Below, one piece after another: positions 7,209 through 15,254 of a DNA stretch of 39,272 nucleotides. The DNA comes from Bacillota bacterium. GTDB taxonomy: Bacteria > Bacillota > Limnochordia > DTU087. How positions within the stretch are numbered: the first letter of the stretch is position 1; each line of letters opens with the position of its first letter. The notes below the pieces were generated by a model. The model worked only from the letters and a program-made list of their open reading frames with translations. It was not told the origin of the DNA and searched no databases. Location: assembly GCA_012735435.1 (NCBI GenBank), contig JAAYHH010000154.1:1-39272 (forward strand). Reading direction: 5' to 3'. Both the position numbers and the translations under genes were made by a program.

Positions 7209-8573
7209 ATGAGACTGCGGGGGACCATGAGCATTGACCAAAGGGGTCATTTGCTCATCGGTGGTTGTGACACGGTGGAACTAGCCCACCAGTACGGGAC
7301 ACCGCTTTATGTAATAGATGAAGCCGCATTGCGCCAGAAAGCCAGGGAATACCGCCGGGCTTTCGGTCATTATATACCTGGTAGTGAAGTAATTTACGCA
7401 GGCAAAGCACTGCTTACTTCTGCAATCTGCAGGATCATAGATGAAGAGCAGCTCTCCTTAGATGTGGTATCTGGCGGGGAACTCTATACTGCATTAGTTG
7501 CCGACTTTCCACCTGAGCGGATCTACTTCCATGGAAATAATAAATCTCCTTCCGAATTGGCCATGGCTGTTACCCATAGGATAGGCCGGATCGTAGTTGA
7601 TAATCTCCATGAACTTAAGCTGCTCCAGGAGATTGCTGCTGCTCTGGGCGCTGAGGTCAAGATCCTCATGCGGATCACGCCCGGTATCGAGACCAATACC
7701 CATGCCTATATCCAAACGGGCCAATTCGATTCCAAGTTTGGTTTCCCCCTGGGTACTGAGGAAACCATGGCTGCCATAGAATGCGCGGCGCGGCGCATGC
7801 CCAATATCCGCCTTATGGGCCTGCACTGCCATATAGGTTCTCAAGTCATGGATCTTCGGTCCTTCGGGCTTGCCGCAGAGTACATGGTGGGGTTTATGGC
7901 GAAAATCCGGGATGAATTGGGGTTGGAGCTGGAAGAACTGGATTTAGGCGGTGGACTGGGAATTCGGTACCGTGGGGATGATGAGCCGCCGGAACCTGAA
8001 GAGTATGCCCGGATCATCAGCCAAACTGTCACCTCTGCCTGCAGTGAACTAAACCTGCCGATACCGAAGATTATGGTCGAACCAGGCCGGTCCATCGTAG
8101 GGGAAGCCGGTACGACTCTCTATACCGTGGGGGCTGTGAAGGATATTCCCAATGTGAGGCGGTATGTGGCCGTTGACGGGGGGATGACGGACAATCCCCG
8201 GGTAACTTTGTATCAGGCGGTTTACGAAGCGTGTCTAGCCAATAAGGCAGCAGAAGAGCCCAGGGATTTGGTCACCGTTGCCGGCAAGTGCTGTGAATCC
8301 GGTGATGTGCTGATCAAGGACATCATGCTGCCTCCTGTTGAGCCGGGAGATATCTTAGCGGTTTTTTCCACCGGTGCATACAACTATTCAATGGCCAGCA
8401 ATTACAATCATCTGCCCAGACCGGCCATGGTTACAGTTTACCAGGGCATGAGTGAGGTCATTGTTGAGCGGGAGACATACGCAGATCTGATCCGGTTGGA
8501 TCGCATACCGCCGAGGCTCGCGGCTTCCCGGAAAACTGCAGCGGAAATCACGAAATCGGCAGCAGCTAAATGA
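7209..8573 (+). CDS. lysA: Diaminopimelate decarboxylase
   Basis: A 454-residue PLP enzyme that decarboxylates meso-diaminopimelate to L-lysine, the last lysine step. It has the fold-III decarboxylase motifs: YAGKALL with the PLP lysine at about residue 66, VSGGELYTA, HCHIGSQ, the glycine loop DLGGGLGIRY, EPGRSIVGEAG and the CCESGD active-site cysteine near the C-terminus. Length is slightly above the family norm. ATG 7209 is preferred over the track start 7059, because 7059 lies deep in the preceding gene. GAGGGGG (7195-7201) is seven bases upstream of 7209; ATG 7227 is an alternative. In B. subtilis lysA follows spoVAF directly; here three activase-type genes separate them. Confidence 0.96.
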   Translation: MRLRGTMSIDQRGHLLIGGCDTVELAHQYGTPLYVIDEAALRQKAREYRRAFGHYIPGSEVIYAGKALLTSAICRIIDEEQLSLDVVSGGELYTALVADFPPERIYFHGNNKSPSELAMAVTHRIGRIVVDNLHELKLLQEIAAALGAEVKILMRITPGIETNTHAYIQTGQFDSKFGFPLGTEETMAAIECAARRMPNIRLMGLHCHIGSQVMDLRSFGLAAEYMVGFMAKIRDELGLELEELDLGGGLGIRYRGDDEPPEPEEYARIISQTVTSACSELNLPIPKIMVEPGRSIVGEAGTTLYTVGAVKDIPNVRRYVAVDGGMTDNPRVTLYQAVYEACLANKAAEEPRDLVTVAGKCCESGDVLIKDIMLPPVEPGDILAVFSTGAYNYSMASNYNHLPRPAMVTVYQGMSEVIVERETYADLIRLDRIPPRLAASRKTAAEITKSAAAK

Positions 8574-8611
8574 ATTCGGCCCGGCCTGAATCCACGGAGG
8601 GGAGATTCTAA

Positions 8612-9226
8612 GTGAATATTCGACAACTGATCTTGACGGTTCCGGCCATCCTCTTTGCTATATCTATCCATGAGTTTTCCCATGGGATGGCGGCATACAA
8701 GCTGGGAGATCCTACCGCCAAGTACCAAGGGAGGCTGACATTAAACCCGCTGGCCCATCTTGATCCGCTGGGTGCCCTGATGCTGGTGCTTTTTCGATTT
8801 GGCTGGGCTAAACCGGTAATGGTCAATCCCTATTATTTTAAAGACCCCCGCCGGGGCATGATGCTGGTCAGTTTAGCTGGTCCCATGGCTAATATAGCCG
8901 CCGCCTGGTTCTTTCGCATCTTGCTCATGTTTCTGCCGTATCAGTTTCCCGGACAAGTGGGTTCGGTGGTGTACTTGTTCCTCTGGTTGAATATTGTCAT
9001 CAATATCGGCCTTGCTGCCTTCAACCTCCTTCCCATACCGCCCCTGGATGGCTCGAAGATCCTGGCAGGTATATTGCCGGCCCGCTATGAGTTTACTTTC
9101 CAGCAGCTGGAGGCTTACGGCCCCGTAATCCTGCTGCTGCTTCTGGTAAGCGGCATTGCCGGCAGGCTCATGGCGCCAATAGTCGCTTTCCTGAGCCGCT
9201 TGATCTCCATTTTTCCCGTGGTGTAG
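8612..9226 (+). CDS. Site-2 protease-like membrane metallopeptidase, family M50
   Basis: A 204-residue integral-membrane protein with the zinc motif HEFSHG at residues 20-25 inside the first helix and the third zinc ligand in NLLPIPPLDG. Four or five helices are visible. It belongs to the short, PDZ-less M50B group (YwhC/Rip-like) common next to scpA in Bacillota. Its substrate is unknown and it need not act in sigma-factor activation. GTG 8612 has GGAGGGGAG about seven bases upstream. It lies 38 bp after lysA and is separated from scpA by 112 bp with no clear terminator. Confidence 0.92.
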   Translation: MNIRQLILTVPAILFAISIHEFSHGMAAYKLGDPTAKYQGRLTLNPLAHLDPLGALMLVLFRFGWAKPVMVNPYYFKDPRRGMMLVSLAGPMANIAAAWFFRILLMFLPYQFPGQVGSVVYLFLWLNIVINIGLAAFNLLPIPPLDGSKILAGILPARYEFTFQQLEAYGPVILLLLLVSGIAGRLMAPIVAFLSRLISIFPVV

Positions 9227-9338
9227 GTATGCAGCCGGGGCTCGATAAGAGAGTCTGCCGCAGCTCCTTGAGTTCAGCCGGGGAGTCCAGCGGCTAAACC
9301 TTTTGCTTGAGGCGGCATCCGTCCGGGGGTCAGTATCT

Positions 9339-10070
9339 ATGAGCTATCGTGTACAGTTAGATGTTTTTGATGGTCCTCTCGAGCTGCTTCTCCACCTATT
9401 GGAACAGGAAAAGCTGGATATCCGGGATATTGAGATCTCCCGAATAACCCGGCAGTACCTGGATTACTTAGCAACCATGCAGGAGTATGACCTAGAAGTA
9501 GCCGGCGATTTCCTGGTTATGGCAGCAACACTCCTTCAGATTAAGGTGGGAGCACTTCTGCCGGATGCAGAGACCGAACTGGAAACTGAGGACCAAGAGA
9601 TAATCTACAGCCGGGATGAGCTTATCCGGCGGTTATTGGTTTACCGTCAGTTTCGGGAAGCAGCTAGGCAGCTTGCAGATTTGGCCCGTATCCGCCGGCA
9701 GGTCTACCCTCGGCCCATATCCCTTTTAGGTCCCAAAGGGCCGCTGGTGTATACCAATCCAGTTGGAGATGCCACGGTGCAGGATCTAGCTTCTATCTAT
9801 GCCAATACCTTGCTCAACTGGCAGGCCCGGGAAGAGGTTAGGCAGATTAAGCGACGGGCAATTGATTTGAATGCAAAGATCGGCGAGGTGGCCCTCTTAG
9901 TTCAGAAACACTCACGGCTGATGTTTGATGAGCTTTTGGGGAGACAGCCGACCAAGACTGATGTTGTGTATACCTTCCTAGCTGTCTTGGAATTGGTCAA
10001 GCAGGGAATTGTTCGGGTGTCTCAATCCGGTATAGATGAACCTATTATTATTTCTTTCGATAAGGAGTAG
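9339..10070 (+). CDS. scpA: Segregation and condensation protein A
   Basis: A 243-residue kleisin. The opening YRVQLDVFDGPLELLLHLLEQEKLDI is the canonical ScpA N-terminus, which binds the SMC neck. A central acidic stretch follows, and then a C-terminal winged-helix segment (KTDVVYTFLAVLELVKQG) that binds the SMC head. Together with ScpB and SMC it forms the bacterial condensin. ATG 9339 is preferred to the track TTG 9303 because of the conserved start. The ribosome site (GGGGGT) is weak. scpB starts seven bases after the stop, so the pair is cotranscribed. Confidence 0.96.
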   Translation: MSYRVQLDVFDGPLELLLHLLEQEKLDIRDIEISRITRQYLDYLATMQEYDLEVAGDFLVMAATLLQIKVGALLPDAETELETEDQEIIYSRDELIRRLLVYRQFREAARQLADLARIRRQVYPRPISLLGPKGPLVYTNPVGDATVQDLASIYANTLLNWQAREEVRQIKRRAIDLNAKIGEVALLVQKHSRLMFDELLGRQPTKTDVVYTFLAVLELVKQGIVRVSQSGIDEPIIISFDKE

Positions 10071-10077
10071 CTAGACT

Positions 10078-10599
10078 ATGTCGCCTCAAAGGGCCAAGGC
10101 TGTTTTGGAAGCCATTATATTTGCAGCGGCTAAGCCAGTTCCCCTCAAGAATTTGGCAGCTGCCATCGGCTGGGAAGAGCCGATGACAGAACTGCTGCTG
10201 GCAGAGATGATGCGGGAGTATCAACAGCCCCGGAGGGGTATTGAACTCTGCAAGGTCGCTGGAGGTTATCAGTTTGCCACCAAGCCGTGGATGGCACCGT
10301 ATCTTGAAGCCTTTCAGCGGCCTGAGGTAACCAGCGGCTTATCCCAGGCTGCCCTTGAGACCTTAGCCATCATCGCCTACCGCCAGCCGGTAACCAAGGT
10401 GGAGATTGAAAATATTCGAGGAGTCAGGTCGGATTCGGCCATCAACAGCCTTCTGGAAAGGGAGCTTATTGAGGAAAAAGGACGGCAGGACGCACCGGGA
10501 CGTCCCATTTTGCTGGGTACTACCCAGCGGTTTCTCGAGTGTTTTGGTCTCGCGGATCTGGGAGACCTGCCTCCTCTACCCAAAATACCTAATAAGTAG
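10078..10599 (+). CDS. scpB: Segregation and condensation protein B
   Basis: A 173-residue ScpB made of two winged-helix domains. It includes the conserved LSQAALETLAIIAYRQPVTK and IRGVRSDSAINSLLERELIEEKGR segments. It dimerises on the ScpA linker in the SMC complex for chromosome compaction and segregation. Length is normal for the family. It is followed by a DUF2953 gene, the same arrangement as the ytfI/ytfJ neighbourhood near scpAB in many spore-formers. Confidence 0.96.
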   Translation: MSPQRAKAVLEAIIFAAAKPVPLKNLAAAIGWEEPMTELLLAEMMREYQQPRRGIELCKVAGGYQFATKPWMAPYLEAFQRPEVTSGLSQAALETLAIIAYRQPVTKVEIENIRGVRSDSAINSLLERELIEEKGRQDAPGRPILLGTTQRFLECFGLADLGDLPPLPKIPNK

Positions 10600-10640
10600 T
10601 AAATCGCGGCAAATTGAGCAAGCTAAACCGGGTGAGGCAG

Positions 10641-11327
10641 ATGTACCTCTATGTCGGTTTAGCTTTTTTTGTCGTTTGTGTGCTGTTCCTTTCGATTCCC
10701 TTCCGGATTATCCTCAATTACCATTTGCAGCAGGGGGAGGATCTTCTCTGGGTGGAGGTGTCCTGGCTGGGTCTTCCGCTGGTCCGGAGGTTCATCCCAG
10801 TATTGTCGGACGCGGATTCTCCATCAGAGGAAGATGAAGCAGGGGAAGCTGAGTTAACATCAATCATCAATGCTCTGGCTCGCTGCTATCATTTCGTCTT
10901 TGACACTGCCCATGTAATCATGCATGGGGAGCATCCTATGGGCAGCCGCCACAATCCCCTGTACCATTGGGTTTTGAAGTATTTTTCTCGAGATACGGTC
11001 CGCTTCATGCGGCAAATAGAGGAGCTCAAGTGGTCAACTACCATCGGGCTCGGCGATGCCGCGGCTACCGCCATTCTTGCCGGTGCACTCCTGGGGCTGA
11101 AGGGTGCAGGATTTGCTTGGCTGCAGCGGAAAATTCAGATAGACCCAGCTAGGCTCAACTGGCAAGTTCTTCCCCATTATGGAGGCCTGTGGATAGAAGT
11201 CAGCATCCACTGCATATTAAGGGTCAATACCGGTCATATTATCATCACAGGTATCGCAAAGTCTTTTCAGTCCCTATTCCAGAAAGCGGCCTGGTGGAGA
11301 AAGCAGTTGGCCGCTGTAGAGGAGTGA
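10641..11327 (+). CDS. DUF2953 protein (YtfI-like)
   Basis: A 228-residue protein with one N-terminal transmembrane helix (about residues 1-22) and then a soluble part with the DUF2953 region TTIGLGDAAATAILAGALLGLKG and a beta-rich C-terminus. The family is found in spore-formers immediately upstream of gerW (ytfJ in B. subtilis), as here, and its function is unknown. I choose ATG 10641 because GGGTGA lies five bases upstream and the helix begins at once. The track TTG 10614 has no ribosome site. A forespore-type promoter for the next gene is embedded near its 3' end. Confidence 0.82.
   Translation: MYLYVGLAFFVVCVLFLSIPFRIILNYHLQQGEDLLWVEVSWLGLPLVRRFIPVLSDADSPSEEDEAGEAELTSIINALARCYHFVFDTAHVIMHGEHPMGSRHNPLYHWVLKYFSRDTVRFMRQIEELKWSTTIGLGDAAATAILAGALLGLKGAGFAWLQRKIQIDPARLNWQVLPHYGGLWIEVSIHCILRVNTGHIIITGIAKSFQSLFQKAAWWRKQLAAVEE
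11212..11241 (+). promoter_or_regulatory. sigma-G/F-type promoter of gerW
   Basis: GCATA (11212-11216, GHATR) and CATATTA (11235-11241) are separated by exactly 18 bases. The -10 matches CATWHTA at all seven positions. It lies within the end of the DUF2953 gene, about 95 bp before gerW. B. subtilis ytfJ is a forespore gene, which agrees. This is the best of the four such elements in the window. Confidence 0.6.
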
Positions 11328-11333
11328 GTTCCG

Positions 11334-11795
11334 TTGAGCAGTGGGTCCGGTCATCCCATTGAAGGCCTGATGCAGACCGTGATGGACAGCCTAAAAGAAA
11401 TAGTGGATGTCAATACCATCCTCGGCGACCCGGTAGAGACCCCCGATGGAGCGGTAATCCTGCCGGTTTCCCGGGTATCCTTTGGGTTTGTGGCTGGCGG
11501 TACCGATCAGCCTTACATAGGTGAACAGGAAAAGAACGCCAAGGATACCCAGTCTTCAGCTGAGACCCGTCCCTTCGGCGGCGGCAGCGGTGCCGGCATA
11601 TCGGTAAGTCCTGTAGCTTTCTTGGTGGTGCGCCAGAATGAGGTTAGATTGATGCCGGTGGACAGCAACGCAATTTATGACCGCTTGCTTGATCTTGCTC
11701 CGAAGCTCCTTGACCAGCTCCAGGGGACGGTGAGTCGAAAGCAGTATACGGAAAAACCGGCCTGGGCATACGACGGCGGGCGCAACAATCACTAG
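11334..11795 (+). CDS. gerW: GerW family sporulation protein (YtfJ)
   Basis: A 153-residue protein with the GerW/YtfJ pattern: a helical start HPIEGLMQTVMDSLKEIVDVNTILGDPVETPDG, then ILPVSRVSFGFVAGG, a Gly-rich GGGSGAGISVSPVAFLVV and a hydrophobic C-terminal helix. It is a forespore protein required for efficient spore germination in Bacillus; the mechanism is unclear. The TTG start is backed by GAGGAG (11319-11324) nine bases upstream. A forespore-type promoter is placed about 95 bp upstream, and dacF follows 65 bp downstream without a terminator, so both may be read together. Confidence 0.94.
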   Translation: MSSGSGHPIEGLMQTVMDSLKEIVDVNTILGDPVETPDGAVILPVSRVSFGFVAGGTDQPYIGEQEKNAKDTQSSAETRPFGGGSGAGISVSPVAFLVVRQNEVRLMPVDSNAIYDRLLDLAPKLLDQLQGTVSRKQYTEKPAWAYDGGRNNH

Positions 11796-11860
11796 GGCAT
11801 TTTGTTCGATGCCTTTAGTTGATGAAGTGTCCATCAGGATAAGCAGGAAAGATGACTAGA

Positions 11861-13036
11861 ATGAAGAAAAAACTGGTTTGCTGCGTTGTTGGATGGCTTG
11901 CTGCATGTTGTTTGCTGCTTTCGGGAAGCCCTTTTGTGTTATGCAGTGAAGCTGGCGAGAAGCTGAACATTTCTGCCAGCGCGGCAGTTGTCATGGATCA
12001 GCAAACAGGCCAGGTGCTTTGGGCCAAAAACCCCAATTGGCGGCGGCCTATGGCCAGCTTGACCAAGATCATGACAGCGGTGCTGGTCCTTGAGCACTGC
12101 GATCTCAATGAACCGGTGTTAGTCAGCAGGGAGGCGGCCAGGACGCCGGGCTCCTCCATGTATCTGCGGGCTGGCGCCAGTTATTCGGTTCAGGATCTGC
12201 TGTGGGGTCTGATGCTGGCTTCCGGCAATGATGCGGCAGAGGCATTGGCCCAGCATGTTGCCAAAACTACCGGTGACTTTGCAGTTTTTATGAACAAGAA
12301 GGCTGCCCTCTTAGGTGCCCATAACACCCAATTTACCAATCCCCACGGGTTGCCAGATGACAACCATTACTCCACTGCCTATGACATGGCACTGATTACC
12401 CGCTATGCCATGTCCATTCCGCAGTTTGCAGCGATTGTCGCTTCCCCGAGAAAAGTGATCTCCGAACCTATGTCAAGGGAGGAAGCGGGGGAGACCAGCC
12501 GTCCCATCTACAACAAGAATCGGCTCCTTTGGCAGTATGAAGGAGCCAACGGTGTCAAGACCGGATATACTGCGGCTGCCGGCCGGTGCTTGGTAGCATC
12601 AGCTGCCAAGTACGGCAGGCAGGTAATTGTGGTAGTCCTTGATGCTCCCCGCATGTGGGAGGATGCAGCGGCTCTTTTGACCTACGGCCTTGAGGAATTT
12701 GAAAACCTGCGGGTAGTGGAGAAGGGGCAGAGCGTTGGAACCATTGGAGTTGCCCAAGGGCTAAGTGACATCATACCGGCGGTCAGTGCTCAGGATGTGT
12801 GGGTGACAGTTCCTAAATCCCAGCGGGATGCTTTAGAAGTTGACTATATCATCTATGAAGGGATCACCGCTCCTATCCAAAAGTGGGCGCCGGTAGGCAA
12901 GCTCCAGGTCAAGACCGGAGATGATGTGTTGGCTGAAGTTCCCCTGCTGGCCGGCAAAGAGGTAGCGGACCGCACCTTAGGCGGATTCCTTAAGCATTTT
13001 TCCCGCCGCCTGCACCGGCTCTTGTTGGCTCCCTAA
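11861..13036 (+). CDS. dacF: D-alanyl-D-alanine carboxypeptidase, DacF type
   Basis: A 391-residue low-molecular-mass penicillin-binding protein (peptidase S11). It has a signal peptide (residues 1 to about 30, MKKKL then a hydrophobic core), the SxxK motif SLTK with nucleophile S66, SGN at about 121-123 and KTG at about 233-235. A beta-rich C-terminal domain and an amphipathic C-terminal helix (LKHFSRRLHRLLL) suited to membrane anchoring follow. It trims the terminal D-Ala of stem peptides; DacF and DacB adjust cortex cross-linking. The location after gerW suggests the sporulation form. ATG 11861 is favoured over ATG 11852 because the AGGAAAG ribosome site is too close to the latter. Confidence 0.92.
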   Translation: MKKKLVCCVVGWLAACCLLLSGSPFVLCSEAGEKLNISASAAVVMDQQTGQVLWAKNPNWRRPMASLTKIMTAVLVLEHCDLNEPVLVSREAARTPGSSMYLRAGASYSVQDLLWGLMLASGNDAAEALAQHVAKTTGDFAVFMNKKAALLGAHNTQFTNPHGLPDDNHYSTAYDMALITRYAMSIPQFAAIVASPRKVISEPMSREEAGETSRPIYNKNRLLWQYEGANGVKTGYTAAAGRCLVASAAKYGRQVIVVVLDAPRMWEDAAALLTYGLEEFENLRVVEKGQSVGTIGVAQGLSDIIPAVSAQDVWVTVPKSQRDALEVDYIIYEGITAPIQKWAPVGKLQVKTGDDVLAEVPLLAGKEVADRTLGGFLKHFSRRLHRLLLAP

Positions 13037-13062
13037 GTGAAACAGGGGGCCTTTGACAGGGT

Positions 13063-13091
13063 TTGACACTTAAAGAGCAGTATAGTATACT
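13063..13091 (+). promoter_or_regulatory. Strong sigma-A promoter before the pseudouridine synthase gene
   Basis: TTGACA (13063-13068) is followed after 17 bases by TATACT (13086-13091). This is a near-perfect housekeeping promoter in the dacF-rluB gap. It would start a transcript about 75 bp before the rluB-type gene. Confidence 0.8.
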
Positions 13092-13174
13092 TGGCCCCAG
13101 ATCGCCAGCCAGTTTTTGGTTAGGGGATATTGGGGATTGTTTTTTGTAAACCAGGGCGGGTGATGGTTGTGGCA

Positions 13175-13921
13175 ATGGAACGGCTGCAGAAGGTGCTGGC
13201 CCGCTGTGGAGTTGCTTCCCGGAGGGCCAGTGAAGAACTAATTACAACTGGCAGGGTGAAGGTTAACGGCAAAGTAATTACAACCTTGGGAGTGAAGGTC
13301 GATCCGGCCGTTGACCGGATTGAGGTGGATGGTCGGCTGATTCGGCCTTCTTTTTCTAAAGTCTATTATATTCTGTACAAGCCCACCGGTGTAATTTCAT
13401 CCTGCCGAGATCCCCAAGGAAGGGTCACAGTGCTGGACCTGCTCCATGGGGTCAAAGAACGGGTGTACCCGGTGGGGCGCTTGGATTATGATAGTGAAGG
13501 TCTGGTGTTTCTCACCAATGACGGTGAAACTGCCCAGATTTTAGGCCACCCCCGTTATCAAGTGCGGAAAAGCTATTTAGTAGAGGTCCAAGGTTTTCCC
13601 AGCGAGAAGGCAATTTCCCGCCTCCGTCGGGGGATTAAGCTTTCTGACGGCTGGACTGCCCCTGCCCAGGTGAAGATCCTTCAGCGGCTGAAGGATACGA
13701 CGATTTTGACCTTTGATATCCACGAAGGTAGGAATCGGCAGATCCGCAGGATGTGTGAGGCAATAGGTCATCCAGTGGTATCTTTGAAGCGCTTTCGCAT
13801 GGGTCCCCTTGACCTGGAGGGTCTGGAGCCCGGCCAGTTCCGGCGGCTTAAGCCTCGGGAGGTTAAAGAGCTCCTTTCCTTCGCGGCCAAAGCAAAGGAA
13901 GCTTTCCGAAGGAGAAAGTAA
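13175..13921 (+). CDS. rluB: Pseudouridine synthase, RluB/RsuA family
   Basis: A 248-residue enzyme with an N-terminal S4 RNA-binding domain (ERLQKVLARCGVASRRASEELI...RVKVNGK) and the RsuA/RluB/RluE catalytic domain. The catalytic aspartate is in VGRLDYDSEGL, and the conserved KSYLVEV and EGRNRQIRRMCEAIGHPV segments are present. It isomerises a uridine in 23S rRNA (RluB site) or possibly 16S rRNA; the exact site cannot be read. ATG 13175 gives the canonical MERLQKVLA start; GTG 13169 with GGGTGA five bases upstream is also possible. The flavoprotein gene follows after nine bases. Confidence 0.92.
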   Translation: MERLQKVLARCGVASRRASEELITTGRVKVNGKVITTLGVKVDPAVDRIEVDGRLIRPSFSKVYYILYKPTGVISSCRDPQGRVTVLDLLHGVKERVYPVGRLDYDSEGLVFLTNDGETAQILGHPRYQVRKSYLVEVQGFPSEKAISRLRRGIKLSDGWTAPAQVKILQRLKDTTILTFDIHEGRNRQIRRMCEAIGHPVVSLKRFRMGPLDLEGLEPGQFRRLKPREVKELLSFAAKAKEAFRRRK

Positions 13922-13930
13922 GGTGAATCC

Positions 13931-15199
13931 ATGGGTAGAGTGGTTGTGATAGGCGGCGGGGCTGCTGGGATGATGGCGGCGGGAACAGCCGCCCAGACAG
14001 GCTGTGAAGTGGTTCTCTTGGAGAAGAACAGTATTTTGGGCAAGAAGCTGCTCATTACCGGCAAGGGACGGTGCAATTTGACCAATGCCTGCGAAATTGA
14101 AGAGGTGATAGGCCGCTTCGGCGGAGGAGGCAAATTCCTGTACAGTGCGTTACACGCCTTTCCTCCCCTGGCAGCTTGGCAGTTTTTTACCGACCGGGGC
14201 CTTGAACTGGTAGTGGAACGGGGACGGCGGGTGTTTCCCGCCTCGGGAAAGGCTGCAGACGTTGTGAAGGTGCTGATGGATTATCTTCGGCAGGAAGGTG
14301 CAGCTGTTAGACTCAATTCCCCGGTTGCGGAAATCGTCACACGGGGCGCAAAGCCCCGGCACATCACTGGAGTGAAGTTGGCCGATGGGAGCTTTTTATC
14401 TGCTGATGCTGTGATTTTAGCCTCCGGCGGAGCCTCATATCCCGGCACAGGCTCCACCGGCGACGGCTATATCATGGCAGAAAGGCTGGGGCACACCCTT
14501 CAGCCCCTTTACCCTGGTCTGGTACCCCTTAAGGCGAAGGAGGAGTGGGTCAAAGAAGCCGCGGGGCTGAGCCTTCGCAATGTGCGGGCAAAGCTTTTGG
14601 ATGGTGAAGAGCTGCTTGGGTCGGAATTCGGGGAGATGGACATTACCCATTTTGGGGTCGGTGGTCCGATTATTCTTACTTTAAGCCGCTTTGTGGCGCC
14701 CCGGGTACAGCAGGGAAAGACCCTGCGGTTGGAGATTGACCTAAAGCCTGCCCTTGATGATGAACGTCTCGATGCTCGGCTGCAGAGAGACTTGCAAAAG
14801 TATACCCGGAAATCCCTCAAGAATGCTCTCAAAGATCTTTTGCCCAAGGTCCTGATACCTGTAGTCATTACTTTATCCGAGATTCCCCCAGATCGACCTG
14901 CCCACCAAATTACCAGGGAGCAGCGGTACCGGCTCCTGCGGCTGCTGAAAGGGCTGCCTCTGACTATCACCGGAACCCTTCCCCTGTCGGCGGCCATAGT
15001 CACCCAAGGGGGCGTCACGTTAGCTGAAGTTGATCCCCGCACAATGGCCTCCCGGCTGGTGAAGGGGCTGTTTTTTGCCGGTGAGGTCCTTGACCTTGCT
15101 GCAGACACAGGGGGGTTCAACCTGCAGGCCGCGTTTGCCACCGGCTATGTGGCGGGCCGCCATGCAGCCCGGGCTGCCGGTGCAAAAGCTTTGCATTGA
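13931..15199 (+). CDS. NAD(P)/FAD-dependent oxidoreductase, HI0933/BaiN family
   Basis: A 422-residue flavoprotein with an N-terminal Rossmann FAD motif VVVIGGGAAGMMAA, the LGKKLLITGKGRCNLTN signature, ASGGASYPGTGSTGDGY and a C-terminal FAD-contact segment FAGEVLDLAADTGGFNLQAAFATG. These mark the HI0933-like 'aminoacetone oxidase' family (YtfP, BaiN). The physiological substrate is mostly unknown; BaiN was proposed for bile-acid dehydroxylation in gut clostridia, but nothing here indicates that. GGTGA precedes the ATG. It is very likely cotranscribed with the rluB-type gene. Confidence 0.92.
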   Translation: MGRVVVIGGGAAGMMAAGTAAQTGCEVVLLEKNSILGKKLLITGKGRCNLTNACEIEEVIGRFGGGGKFLYSALHAFPPLAAWQFFTDRGLELVVERGRRVFPASGKAADVVKVLMDYLRQEGAAVRLNSPVAEIVTRGAKPRHITGVKLADGSFLSADAVILASGGASYPGTGSTGDGYIMAERLGHTLQPLYPGLVPLKAKEEWVKEAAGLSLRNVRAKLLDGEELLGSEFGEMDITHFGVGGPIILTLSRFVAPRVQQGKTLRLEIDLKPALDDERLDARLQRDLQKYTRKSLKNALKDLLPKVLIPVVITLSEIPPDRPAHQITREQRYRLLRLLKGLPLTITGTLPLSAAIVTQGGVTLAEVDPRTMASRLVKGLFFAGEVLDLAADTGGFNLQAAFATGYVAGRHAARAAGAKALH

Positions 15200-15219
15200 T
15201 TTTACCCCTGTGGTAAGAT
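15191..15219 (+). promoter_or_regulatory. Probable sigma-A promoter of the aromatic amino-acid operon
   Basis: TTGCAT (15191-15196) and TAAGAT (15214-15219) are 17 bases apart, with TGG directly before the -10 (extended -10). It overlaps the stop of the flavoprotein gene and lies 36 bp before the aroH-hisC start. Confidence 0.5.
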
Positions 15220-15254
15220 ATCTCTAAATCTATCGGCAGATGGAGGTCAGATAA

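Noticed and set aside
14509-15141. 210-aa minus-strand ORF
   Set aside because: It is antisense to the flavoprotein gene. Its Ser/Arg/Pro-rich composition is typical of a GC-rich shadow frame.
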